The position numbers and the translations under genes were made by a program. From contig NZ_CP020105.1 of assembly GCF_002067135.1 (NCBI RefSeq), forward strand, positions 868,001 through 932,000: a stretch of 64,000 nt of DNA, written 5' to 3'. Source of the DNA: Spirosoma rigui. Its GTDB lineage: Bacteria > Bacteroidota > Bacteroidia > Cytophagales > Spirosomataceae. Under the pieces are notes generated by a model. It had not been told where the DNA came from and did not search any database. It saw nothing but the letters and a program-made list of their open reading frames with translations. Each line of letters starts with the position of its first letter. Within the stretch, counting starts at the first letter, position 1. Shown in pieces: positions 25,679-34,072 of this stretch.

Positions 25679-27400
25679 TTAACTCTCCAGACCCATCTTT
25701 CTCAGAAAATCAGCTTTCACCCGGCGGGCCACGTCTACCTCGCTTCCGTCAGTCATCATCAGTGTACCACCATCACCACGTCGATACCTGGTTATGTAAT
25801 TCAGGTTTACCAGGTGCGACTTATGCACTTTGAAGAAGTGGTCATGCTCCTGGAGCACCTGCTCGAACTCGGCCATGGAGCGGGACGCCACCAATTCCTT
25901 TCGATTTGTGAAATGGATAGTCGTATAGCTACCCATAGCTTCAATTCTGACAATGTCGTCGGCGGTAAAGAGCAGCACACTCTCCAGGGTGGGTACCGGT
26001 ATCTTCTTGACCCGCACGCGCTCATCGCGAATTGCCTTCAGCATCTGCTGGAGCGATTCACTCGGTGCGGGCTGCACTTGCTGCAACTGCGACTCAAGTA
26101 CGTCATTGTGGTGTTCTATGAGCTGCTGGTTTTCAGCAAGGCGTTTTATTGCCAATTCCTGCGCCTGGCTAACGTTATCGCGCAGACTATTAATCCGGTC
26201 AATCACGGCAAATGTGAGCAGGGTAGCCTGACATACAGCACCGATCTGATAGCCGTAGTAGGTGAACGTATGATCGAAGGTGATGACATTAAACAGGGTA
26301 AGCATCAACAACAGGATTTCAATGATGTAGATGCCCCAGCCAAGCAAATAGAAACGAGCTGGCCGGAACCCATGCCGATACATCCAGACTCCTACGACCA
26401 GAAACGACAGGAACGTAACGAGTACAACCAGATTGAATACCATCTCGGCCTGCTGAAACCCGATTATTTTGGCTAGAACGACACCAATGGCCAGCACACC
26501 GACACCTTTGTATAGCTGGGCCAAATGGGGACGAACGGTTCCAATATTCAAAAAGGCCACCGAAAACGCGATACTCGTTAACAGCGTGCAAAGCCGAATC
26601 AGGCTGGAGTTCACGCCATTATTCATATAAGGCATATCCTGCCAGAGCAGATCAAATAAATATCCTTCAAACGTGAGCAGCGTAAGCGCTGAAAAAATCA
26701 CATGCAGTGTATACAGCAGAAATGTACGGTCACGAAGGGTCACATACATAAAGAAGCTGAACAGGGCAATCAGTGCCATAACGCCCACGACGAAGCTGTT
26801 TATCATGGTTTCGCGGTACACCTTCTGAACCATAGGCCGGATGGCGCCCAGTTTGATGGGTAGTACCAATCCATTCATGTCCTTAAGCGCAATGTACAGG
26901 TGCTTAGGATGACGCCCCAGATAAAGGACAATACTGTTGATGCTGAAATGGCGGTTCTGATAGGACCGTAACACGCCAGTTTCCAAAAAATAGGTCGTAT
27001 CCCCGCCCACAACATAAGCGTCAACGTAGTCAATATCCTGCGCTTCCAGAATCGCGTATACTGGCTCGTTGGTCTGGTTTTGCACATTCCATTTAAGCCA
27101 GATACGGGAGGGCGTAAAACCCAGGTTTATTACTTTGTCGGGGATGCTGCCGAAAAAACTGTCGGGTAAACGACTGACCTGGTAATGCGTGAGCCGGCTG
27201 GTCGTATCCTCATAATGACGGGCGTAAGCACCCATTTCAACCAATTGATCAGCTCGCTTGTAGGAAACAGTATGCTTTCCTGACAGAGGGCCGCTACCAG
27301 CCAGTAGGACCAGTACCAGCAAATACGGAAAACATTTCAAGTGATGGTGGGAAGAAGAAACAAGCAAAACCCTAAACCGGATTTCGACCGGCAATATCAT
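25679..27400 (-). CDS. 7TM-DISM receptor with LytTR DNA-binding domain
   Basis: From the chosen ATG the protein is 573 residues. It has a signal-like hydrophobic segment (CFPYLLVLVLLAGSG), an extracellular 7TMR-DISM sensor domain of about 140 residues, seven membrane helices, a coiled-coil stretch and a C-terminal LytTR domain (VLLFTADDIVRIEAMGSYT ... FFKVHKSHLVNLNYI). It is thus a one-component membrane regulator: signal sensing and DNA binding lie in one chain, with no kinase or receiver domain. The frame is open back to a GTG at 27547. I prefer the ATG at 27400, and an ATG at 27445 is also possible. It is divergent from the thiolase gene. Confidence 0.85.
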   Translation of the reverse strand: MILPVEIRFRVLLVSSSHHHLKCFPYLLVLVLLAGSGPLSGKHTVSYKRADQLVEMGAYARHYEDTTSRLTHYQVSRLPDSFFGSIPDKVINLGFTPSRIWLKWNVQNQTNEPVYAILEAQDIDYVDAYVVGGDTTYFLETGVLRSYQNRHFSINSIVLYLGRHPKHLYIALKDMNGLVLPIKLGAIRPMVQKVYRETMINSFVVGVMALIALFSFFMYVTLRDRTFLLYTLHVIFSALTLLTFEGYLFDLLWQDMPYMNNGVNSSLIRLCTLLTSIAFSVAFLNIGTVRPHLAQLYKGVGVLAIGVVLAKIIGFQQAEMVFNLVVLVTFLSFLVVGVWMYRHGFRPARFYLLGWGIYIIEILLLMLTLFNVITFDHTFTYYGYQIGAVCQATLLTFAVIDRINSLRDNVSQAQELAIKRLAENQQLIEHHNDVLESQLQQVQPAPSESLQQMLKAIRDERVRVKKIPVPTLESVLLFTADDIVRIEAMGSYTTIHFTNRKELVASRSMAEFEQVLQEHDHFFKVHKSHLVNLNYITRYRRGDGGTLMMTDGSEVDVARRVKADFLRKMGLES

Positions 27401-27566
27401 GGACAACCCGCTGAATTGCAAGCTCAAAGAGACTGAGTCAGCCATCCCGCTCAAAATAAACCAGCAAGCCCTTCGTTGCCGCCGGTACCGTATTGATAGT
27501 ATATAAAGCTGACCTATAAACTCTACAAAAGGAGTGGAATAATTCACGTCAGAGGGCTACCTGTAA

Positions 27567-27586
27567 ACAGTATGCACGCATAATAA
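27567..27586. promoter_or_regulatory. palindromic operator before the thiolase gene
   Basis: ACAGTATGC-AC-GCATAATAA has the same core (AGTATGC-N2-GCATA) and arm length as the two sites in front of the acyl-CoA dehydrogenase gene at 31112-31179. It lies 85 bases upstream of the thiolase ATG, in the divergent spacer. The probable ligand is a TetR- or GntR-type fatty-acid-degradation repressor (inference). Confidence 0.6.
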
Positions 27587-27670
27587 TTTGCGTCTTCCGT
27601 TGTAATTTTTCCCGTAAAAAATGAGTTATTGCAGTACGTTTCTGCTTAATCAGTAATCAACAGTCTTGTT

Positions 27671-28849
27671 ATGGACGCATACATTGTAGCCGGATACCGT
27701 ACTGCCGTTGGCAAAGCCCCGCGCGGAGGTCTCCGTTTAACCCGCCCTGATGACATGGCGGCCGACGTGATCAAACATCTATTGACGCAGGTGCCTGCTC
27801 TTGACCCGGCCCGTGTGGAGGATCTTATTGTTGGGAACGCCGTGCCCGAAGCAGAACAGGGTATGCAGATTGCGCGTTATATCGCCTTACTGTCGCTGCC
27901 CAACAGCGTGCCGGGCTTTACCATCAACCGGTATTGTGGTTCCGGTCTGGAAGCGATTGCCATTGCTTCAGCCAAAATCCACGCTGGTATGGCCGACTGC
28001 ATCATTGCGGGCGGTACCGAGTCAATGTCGCTTGTACCGGTCATGGGTTGGAAAACAGCGCTGAATTATGAAATTGCCAAAGCACATCCTGATTATTATA
28101 TCGGTATGGGTCTGACAGCCGAGCAGGTAGCCCAGCAGTTTAATATTAGCCGGGATGCTCAAGACGAATTTGCGTACGAATCTCATCAGAAAGCGCTGGC
28201 AGCGCAGGCCGCAGGTAAATTCACGGATGAAATCGTACCTATTAAAGTTAGTGAAACCTACTTTGACGCTGAAAGTGGTAAGAAGAAAAACCGCGAGTGG
28301 ACAGTAGCCCAGGACGAAGGCCCTCGGAAAGATACCAGCGCCGAAGGACTGGCCCGCTTGAAACCTGTGTTTACGGCGGGGGGCAGCGTCACGGCGGGAA
28401 ATTCATCCCAAACGTCGGACGGAGCAGCCTTCGTCATCGTGATGTCGGAACGTCTGGTTAATGAATTGAATCTGAAGCCCGTTGCCCGGATGATGTCATA
28501 CGCATCGGCGGGTGTAGAGCCTAAAATTATGGGTATCGGACCGGTAGCAGCCATTCCCATCGCGCTTCAGAAAGCGGGTATGAAACAGGATGATATCGAT
28601 CTGATCGAACTGAACGAAGCCTTTGCGGCACAGTCGCTGGCCGTTATTCAGGAGTTGGGTCTCGATCGGAGCAAAATAAACCCGAATGGGGGAGCCATTG
28701 CTTTGGGCCACGCCCTGGGCTCGACCGGCGCCCGCCTGTCGGTTCAGCTAATTAATGAAATGCGCCGTCGCGATCAGAAATATGGCATGGTATCGGCCTG
28801 CGTTGGAGGTGGTCAGGGCGTAGCCGGTATATTCGAGCGGCTCAACTAA
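27671..28849 (+). CDS. fadA: acetyl-CoA acyltransferase (thiolase, FadA type)
   Basis: The 392-residue thiolase carries the acyl-enzyme Cys in NRYCGSGLEAIA (about residue 89), the active His in GGAIALGHALGSTGA, and the second catalytic Cys in SACVGGGQG. The degradative type (3-ketoacyl-CoA thiolase) is likely, because the same operator sequence precedes the acyl-CoA dehydrogenase gene 2.3 kb away. An acetoacetyl-CoA thiolase cannot be excluded. Confidence 0.93.
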   Translation: MDAYIVAGYRTAVGKAPRGGLRLTRPDDMAADVIKHLLTQVPALDPARVEDLIVGNAVPEAEQGMQIARYIALLSLPNSVPGFTINRYCGSGLEAIAIASAKIHAGMADCIIAGGTESMSLVPVMGWKTALNYEIAKAHPDYYIGMGLTAEQVAQQFNISRDAQDEFAYESHQKALAAQAAGKFTDEIVPIKVSETYFDAESGKKKNREWTVAQDEGPRKDTSAEGLARLKPVFTAGGSVTAGNSSQTSDGAAFVIVMSERLVNELNLKPVARMMSYASAGVEPKIMGIGPVAAIPIALQKAGMKQDDIDLIELNEAFAAQSLAVIQELGLDRSKINPNGGAIALGHALGSTGARLSVQLINEMRRRDQKYGMVSACVGGGQGVAGIFERLN

Positions 28850-28860
28850 TTCAATCGAAT

Positions 28861-28923
28861 AAAACGACCCCGTACCCGATCTTTTCCTTTCTGAAAGGAG
28901 AAGTCCTGGGTACGGGGTCGTTT
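28861..28923. terminator. bidirectional terminator between thiolase and LysM genes
   Basis: The 16-bp arms AAACGACCCCGTACCC (28862-28877) and GGGTACGGGGTCGTTT (28908-28923) enclose a second hairpin (CTTTTCCTTTC/GAAAGGAGAAG). It serves two convergent genes. Confidence 0.85.
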
Positions 28924-28934
28924 CGTTCTCGTTC

Positions 28935-30914
28935 TTACTTATTTTTCCGAATTACCAGACGCTGGCCAATTTCAACCGTGTAGTTTTTAAGGTTGTTCCA
29001 GCGCATCAGGTCAGCTACCGTGACCTTGTTGATGATTGCGACGCGGTATAGGGTCTGTCCTGGCCGAACCACATGGTAGATGACCTGGCCGGCGGGTTCA
29101 GCAACAGTCGGCGCAACCGCAGCAGGTGTCACGGGAGCCGGAACAGCCACCTTGGATTTAGGTCTGAGCCGCGGTCTGGCAGCAGCCCTCGGCACCGATG
29201 GGGAACGCTTCTTGGTCAGGTCAACAATCAACTCCTGGCCAATTTCGAGCGGAATCCGTTCCGACAGGTTGTTCCAGGTATACAGCTGTTTGAGCGTCAC
29301 GCCATACAGTTGCGCGATGCCGTAGTAGGTCTGACCGGCTTTGACCTTGTGCAGCTTCAGCACTTCTTCCTCCGCCGGCTCATCGGCATAATCCGCCGTA
29401 GCAACTTCTTTATCATCAGTGATGACATCAGTGGTATCGGGACCCGGCACTTCAATAAGTTTGCCCGTATTGACCGTTCCAGTCCCGGGCCGGGTTGTTG
29501 TTACCAGTGAATCAGGCTGCGCCTTTGCCGTCGTATCAGCCAATCGACGCGCAGCCGAATCAACCGGCGCTACGTTAGTGAGTGAATCTTCCATCGCCGG
29601 TCTTGTCGTTTCCGGTGGCAACTGCCGGTATTCGACGGGGCGATTTTTGGGTCGCTTGCTGCGCAGCCAGACAATACGTCCCGTTTGTACCCGCTGGTTG
29701 GCCCGCAACCGGTTGAAGTTGAGCAGTGATTTCAGCCGGACGCCGTAAATGCCCGAAACTTCCCGCAGGGTTTGGTTTTTCTGAATGACGTGGAAGGGTA
29801 CTTTAGCTCGTTTTGCCTTCCGCGCCAGGTAATAGATCTGCCCCGGCTGCACTACATCCCGGTCAGACAAATCGTTGTATGCCAGAAAGGAGTTCACGGC
29901 CAGCTTTCCGTAATAGGCTAACGTGATAGGATTGTCGCAGGGCTGCGCCTGAACGCCGGGTTTCTCATTGATCGTGTAGAAAACGGCGGGCTTCAGCATG
30001 GCCTCCGTTGACGGAGGCAGTTTCTTAAGCGTAGGAAAACCGACATCTCCCGGACCAGCTACGTTTGTTTTCTGACGCGTTTCATCCCTGGTCTTTACGT
30101 CCGGAAACTCATCGGTAGTGACCCGGATCAGCACAGGGTACAGCTTGTCATCAGGAATGGTATTGGCCTTCAACCAGGTATTGAATGGCCTGAATCGATC
30201 CTCATCAATCCGGAGTTGCTTGCTGATGGTTCGCAGTGAGAACCCGTTCCCTCCGCGAAAATCGTAAAGAAGATAGGTCTGAGCAAGACGTAGCAGGGGC
30301 TCCTCCCGTTCAAAGACCAGCTTGCGAGCCAGAATCTTCCAGATCAACGCGGGACTTTGTGCATCAAGCAGGACGTAAGTAGCGTTCACTTTATCCGCCA
30401 GTTGATCAGCAGCTTTTTCCCCTCGTATGTATCGAAGCAGCGTCAGAAAATAGTTGTCCGATGCCGTGTGTAACCGATTGATCCGGGCCGCAACGGTCTC
30501 GGTAGCCAGAATGGGATTATACCGTTCATCGATCTCTTCATTTACGACCATGTTCAGGATCAGCGCCTGATCCCGGGTCAGGCCCCAGTAGCCCAACTGG
30601 CTATCAGTGGTAAAAGGCAGTGTAGCGTATCGGTAATCCATGGGAAGCCGCTCAGCTGTGAGTAGTGGCTCCAGCAGGGGCGTCAATTGCCGTAGCGACT
30701 CAATATCGCGCTGGATGCCAGGACGGTTGGTGTAGAGTAGGGCGACTTCCCGTTTGAGTTGCTCCCTCCCCTGCTCGTTCAGGTGAACCGTTACGCCGGC
30801 AAAATCAATGTCGAATGGCACATCGGGTATAGACTGGGCAGATAGCTGGCGTGGTGTGCTAAGAACGACAAGACCAGTAAACAGAACCCAAGCGAATACC
30901 TTCAAAACATTCAT
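28935..30914 (-). CDS. MltD-like transglycosylase-fold protein with LysM repeats, catalytic Glu lost
   Basis: From the chosen ATG the protein is 659 residues, with a signal peptide ending near QLSAQS. The N-terminal half aligns by eye with MltD-type lytic transglycosylases: RLPMDYRYA, GYWGLTRDQA and IDERYNPILATETVA match conserved family segments. Where the family has the catalytic Glu (…ES…) this protein reads TLPFTTDS, and the later Asn-Ala-Gly-Pro segment is also missing. The C-terminal half has three clear LysM domains (starting FHVIQKNQTL, LHKVKAGQTY and YHVVRPGQTL) and a Thr/Pro-rich linker. It probably binds peptidoglycan without cleaving it. Alternative upstream starts are an ATG at 30929 and a TTG at 30965. 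Confidence 0.82.
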   Translation of the reverse strand: MNVLKVFAWVLFTGLVVLSTPRQLSAQSIPDVPFDIDFAGVTVHLNEQGREQLKREVALLYTNRPGIQRDIESLRQLTPLLEPLLTAERLPMDYRYATLPFTTDSQLGYWGLTRDQALILNMVVNEEIDERYNPILATETVAARINRLHTASDNYFLTLLRYIRGEKAADQLADKVNATYVLLDAQSPALIWKILARKLVFEREEPLLRLAQTYLLYDFRGGNGFSLRTISKQLRIDEDRFRPFNTWLKANTIPDDKLYPVLIRVTTDEFPDVKTRDETRQKTNVAGPGDVGFPTLKKLPPSTEAMLKPAVFYTINEKPGVQAQPCDNPITLAYYGKLAVNSFLAYNDLSDRDVVQPGQIYYLARKAKRAKVPFHVIQKNQTLREVSGIYGVRLKSLLNFNRLRANQRVQTGRIVWLRSKRPKNRPVEYRQLPPETTRPAMEDSLTNVAPVDSAARRLADTTAKAQPDSLVTTTRPGTGTVNTGKLIEVPGPDTTDVITDDKEVATADYADEPAEEEVLKLHKVKAGQTYYGIAQLYGVTLKQLYTWNNLSERIPLEIGQELIVDLTKKRSPSVPRAAARPRLRPKSKVAVPAPVTPAAVAPTVAEPAGQVIYHVVRPGQTLYRVAIINKVTVADLMRWNNLKNYTVEIGQRLVIRKNK

Positions 30915-30988
30915 ACGTGGTATTGACATTACAAACAAGGCGAAACGGGCTAATAAGACGTACAATTAGCCACTTAAGGGACATTGGC

Positions 30989-30996
30989 CAAATATA
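30989..30996 (-). promoter_or_regulatory. -7 promoter box for the LysM gene
   Basis: On the minus strand this reads TATATTTG, a TAnnTTTG match, 75 bases before the chosen ATG. It argues against the TTG start at 30965, which lies within about 25 bases of it. Confidence 0.4.
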
Positions 30997-31111
30997 CTAT
31001 TCCTATCTATAGTGTTTGTATCTATTCTGACTAAATATAATACCGAAACGTAAATTTTGAATACTAGATAATAACTACAGACTATTAGATTTTTTCTGTA
31101 AAACTTTTGTT

Positions 31112-31133
31112 ATTAGTATGCTTGCATACTAAT
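31112..31133. promoter_or_regulatory. palindromic operator 1 before acyl-CoA dehydrogenase
   Basis: ATTAGTATGC-TT-GCATACTAAT is a perfect 10-bp inverted repeat with a 2-base spacer. It covers the -33 TTG (31122-31124) of the predicted promoter, so a bound repressor would block RNA polymerase. Confidence 0.7.
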
Positions 31134-31152
31134 TCTCTACTTCCTTTCTTTG
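31122..31152 (+). promoter_or_regulatory. promoter of acyl-CoA dehydrogenase gene
   Basis: TTG (31122-31124), 20 bases, then TTTCTTTG (31145-31152), which differs from TAnnTTTG at one position. The same spacing is seen before atpD and acpP. Confidence 0.5.
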
Positions 31153-31159
31153 TACCATA

Positions 31160-31179
31160 CTAGTATGCGTGCATAACAA
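31160..31179. promoter_or_regulatory. palindromic operator 2 before acyl-CoA dehydrogenase
   Basis: CTAGTATGC-GT-GCATAACAA shares the AGTATGC-N2-GCATA core with operator 1 and with the thiolase site. It covers the expected transcription start region, 12 bases before the ATG. Confidence 0.6.
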
Positions 31180-31191
31180 ACTCCTTACGAC

Positions 31192-33003
31192 ATGATTGCG
31201 ACAGAACCCAAAGCTTCCATTAAGGGGGGCGAATTTCTGATTAAAGAAACGACCGCTGCACAAGTATTCATTCCTGAAGAATTTACCGAAGAGCAGCAGA
31301 TGATTGCGGCTACCTGCCGCGAATTTCTGGAGCGCGAAATCTGGCCACGACTCGATGAGATCGATGCGGCTATATCGCCTGAGCTTATGTCGTCCCTAAT
31401 GGATAAAGCGGGTGAACTCGGCTTGCTGGGTACCTCCGTTCCGGAAGAGTACGGCGGGTTTGGCACTAACTTCAACACGTCTATGCTGGTAGCGGAAGCC
31501 ACAGGGGGCGGTCACTCCTTCTCGGTAGCCCTGTCGGCTCATACGGGTATCGGTACTTTACCCATTGTTTACTACGGTAACAGCGAACAGAAAGCAACGT
31601 ACCTGCCCAAGCTGGCCACCGGCGAATGGAAAGCAGCTTATTGCCTGACCGAGCCGGATTCTGGTTCAGACGCCAACTCGGGAAAAACGAAAGCCGTATT
31701 GTCGGAAGACGGTAAGCATTACGTCCTTAACGGACAAAAAATGTGGATTACCAACGGTGGTTTTGCCGATCTGTACATCGTGTTCGCGAAAGTGGACGAG
31801 AACGGACAGACCGATAAGAATCTGTCGGCATTCATTGTTGAGCGTTCGTATGAAGGCATTACAATGAACGAGCCCGAGCATAAGATGGGCATCAAAGGCT
31901 CGGATACACGGCAGATCTTTTTCAACGATACCAAAGTTCCCGTCGAAAATATGCTGTCCGAGCGGGGGAACGGCTTTAAAATTGCCGTCAACATCCTTAA
32001 CATCGGCCGGATCAAATTGGGTGCAGCTACCATTGGCGGCTCGAAAGAAGTGATCAACCACGCCGTTCGTTACGCCAACGAGCGCAAGCAGTTCAAAACT
32101 CCCATTGCGCAGTTTGGCGCGATCAAACACAAACTGGGCGAAATGGCCTTGAAGGTGTACGCGTCGGAAACGGCTTCGTACCGCGCCGGACAGAACATCG
32201 ACGACATGATTGAGGACTTGAAAAGCCAGGGCCTCGGCGATGCCGAAGCCAAACTCAAAGCGCTGGAACAGTTCGCTATCGAGTGTGCGATCATGAAAGT
32301 ACACGGCTCAGAGGTGCTCGACTACGTAACGGACGAAGGTGTTCAGGTTTACGGTGGCATGGGTTACTCGGCCGATGCGCCCATGGACCGTTCCTACCGC
32401 GACTCCCGAATCAACCGGTTGTTTGAAGGTACCAACGAGATTAACCGGATGCTGGTTGTAGACATGTTGCTCAAGCGGGCTATGAAAGGTGAGTTGAACC
32501 TGATGGGGCCGGCCATGGCGGTTGCGAAAGAGATCATGTCCATTCCCGATTTCAACACCGAAGAAGAGGAAGGTCTTTTCGTAGCCGAGAAGAAAGTGTT
32601 GCGCAACCTCAAAAAGACCGCGCTGATGGTAGCGGGAGCCGCCGTTCAGAAGTTCACGATGAACCTGTCCAGCGAACAGGAAATCCTGATGAACATTGCC
32701 GATATGGCCATTGAGATCTACGTAGCGGAATCGGTGCTGCTACGGGTTGAAAAGTTGATCGGTATCAAAGGCGATGAAGCCGTAGCGTTGCAGAAACAAA
32801 TGGCACTGGTGTATTTGCACGAGGCCGTTGAAAAGATCAACAACGCAGGCCGGGCCGCTATCACCTCCTTTGCCGAAGGCGACGAACTACGGGGTATGCT
32901 GATGGGTCTGAAACGGTTCACCAAAATAGAGCCGATCAACCTTAAAAACGCCCGTCGTGTAATTGCCGACGCAATGATTGCCGAGAACAAGTATATATTT
33001 TAA
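31192..33003 (+). CDS. acyl-CoA dehydrogenase (long VLCAD/ACAD9-like)
   Basis: The 603-residue flavoenzyme introduces the alpha-beta double bond in beta-oxidation. It has CLTEPDSGSDANS and MWITNGGFADLYIVFAK in the middle domain and YGGMGYSADAPMDRSYRDSRI. EGTNEINR in the C-terminal domain places the catalytic Glu. An extra C-terminal helical region of about 150 residues makes it longer than the standard 380-residue family and similar to VLCAD/ACAD9-type enzymes. Two operators flank its promoter. It has its own terminator, so it is a single-gene unit. Confidence 0.93.
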   Translation: MIATEPKASIKGGEFLIKETTAAQVFIPEEFTEEQQMIAATCREFLEREIWPRLDEIDAAISPELMSSLMDKAGELGLLGTSVPEEYGGFGTNFNTSMLVAEATGGGHSFSVALSAHTGIGTLPIVYYGNSEQKATYLPKLATGEWKAAYCLTEPDSGSDANSGKTKAVLSEDGKHYVLNGQKMWITNGGFADLYIVFAKVDENGQTDKNLSAFIVERSYEGITMNEPEHKMGIKGSDTRQIFFNDTKVPVENMLSERGNGFKIAVNILNIGRIKLGAATIGGSKEVINHAVRYANERKQFKTPIAQFGAIKHKLGEMALKVYASETASYRAGQNIDDMIEDLKSQGLGDAEAKLKALEQFAIECAIMKVHGSEVLDYVTDEGVQVYGGMGYSADAPMDRSYRDSRINRLFEGTNEINRMLVVDMLLKRAMKGELNLMGPAMAVAKEIMSIPDFNTEEEEGLFVAEKKVLRNLKKTALMVAGAAVQKFTMNLSSEQEILMNIADMAIEIYVAESVLLRVEKLIGIKGDEAVALQKQMALVYLHEAVEKINNAGRAAITSFAEGDELRGMLMGLKRFTKIEPINLKNARRVIADAMIAENKYIF

Positions 33004-33048
33004 TGAACCGTGCCCTAGTGGTACTGGTATAGCAACCAACCATATGTT

Positions 33049-33082
33049 AAAAAGCCAGCCTTATGTTAGGGCTGGCTTTTTT
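33049..33082 (+). terminator. terminator after acyl-CoA dehydrogenase
   Basis: AGCCAGCC pairs with GGCTGGCT around an ATGTTA-containing loop and runs into six T's. Five A's precede the stem. Confidence 0.9.
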
Positions 33083-33084
33083 GT

Positions 33085-33357
33085 TCAGCGCACCTCCATG
33101 AATCGGTCAAAGCCCTGGAGTTCGCCGTCGGCTACGTGGACCTGCTGCACTTCGGTACCTTCGGGGCCCTTTTTGCACCAATCGACAAATTCTTCGAGCC
33201 TATCGGGGTCCCCCTCGGCGTCGATACGAAGGGCGCCGTCGGGTTCAATTTGCGCGTGTCCGACCAGACCGAGCTTCTCTCCCTTCTGGCGGGCTTCCTG
33301 CCGGAACAGCGTACCGCCCAATTCACCACGTATGCGGATAATCTGGTTCTTTTTCAT
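33085..33357 (-). CDS. acylphosphatase-like protein, catalytic Asn replaced
   Basis: The 90-residue protein has the acylphosphatase fold: LGGTLFRQEARQKGEKLGLVG, then EPDGALRIDAEGD and FVDWCKKGPEG. The phosphate-binding Arg of the GxxFR loop is present. The second catalytic residue, normally Asn in G-W-V-x-N, is not: the segment reads GHAQIEPDG, with Ile at the Asn position. Activity is therefore doubtful. The gene is convergent with the acyl-CoA dehydrogenase gene and shares its terminator region. Confidence 0.85.
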   Translation of the reverse strand: MKKNQIIRIRGELGGTLFRQEARQKGEKLGLVGHAQIEPDGALRIDAEGDPDRLEEFVDWCKKGPEGTEVQQVHVADGELQGFDRFMEVR

Positions 33358-33481
33358 AGGCAGACTGATTTTGTAGAGTAACCCGTCAAACGCACAAGAG
33401 TTTTGGTAAACCCTGCTGACATAGGGCTGTCACCGGCTCCTGCGATCTTTGTTCCAGTTATTCACAAAGCCCTGTTAATCC

Positions 33482-33976
33482 ATGACAACACAACTAATGA
33501 TCCCTGAAAATGCCCTGACGGTAAACGAAGCCGAAGCCTTCCAGGCGCTTACGTTTGCCACCGAGGCTACGCTTAAAACACTAGCCCAGCATAGCCATGT
33601 CCCCGAGAACCTGTACGACGAAGCCAACCGGCTTGGCCTGCTTCCCGGCGGTCCGGTTCAGTATATCTACACCGGTGCAAACGGTCATGAGGATAACGTA
33701 TTTCGGCTGGAGATCGCCTTGCCCATTCAGGAACCGGGTAAGAAACCCTTTGCCTTCCACTACAGGAAATTTCCGATCTTTCGCCACGTGGCCCACACCC
33801 ACTATGGTCCCTGGAGCGATTTTAGGGAGCTATATCGTGCGTTGTTTGATCAGCTGCATCGGGATGGTCATCAGAATGATGGGCGGGTGCGTGAGGTTTA
33901 CTACGTTATCGATCCTGACAATCAGGCGAACAATGTCACCGCTATTCAGATTGGTATTGCCCCCGCCTTTCACTAG
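33482..33976 (+). CDS. GyrI-like small-molecule-binding domain protein
   Basis: The 164-residue protein resembles the stand-alone GyrI-like / AraC-effector-binding fold. The second half shows VAHTHYGPWSDFRELYRAL, then GREVYYVIDPDN-like sequence, the usual order of helix and strand. No DNA-binding domain is present. A role in binding a hydrophobic ligand is inferred from the family. The function is otherwise unknown. Confidence 0.7.
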   Translation: MTTQLMIPENALTVNEAEAFQALTFATEATLKTLAQHSHVPENLYDEANRLGLLPGGPVQYIYTGANGHEDNVFRLEIALPIQEPGKKPFAFHYRKFPIFRHVAHTHYGPWSDFRELYRALFDQLHRDGHQNDGRVREVYYVIDPDNQANNVTAIQIGIAPAFH

Positions 33977-33999
33977 CCGCTAAGCGAATAAAACTAGGC

Positions 34000-34044
34000 A
34001 AAAGCGCCGGAGGAACGGGTAAAGCCGTTACTACCGGCGCTTTT
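34000..34044 (+). terminator. terminator after the GyrI-like gene
   Basis: AAAAGCGCCGG (34000-34010) pairs with CCGGCGCTTTT (34034-34044). An inner ACGG/CCGT stem is possible. Confidence 0.85.
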
Positions 34045-34072
34045 CCGGTTTCAACCTCTTCATTGCTGTATC

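Noticed and set aside
25814..26476. 220-residue open frame opposite the LytTR gene
   Set aside because: Antisense shadow of a well-supported gene, with His/Gln-rich composition and no domain.
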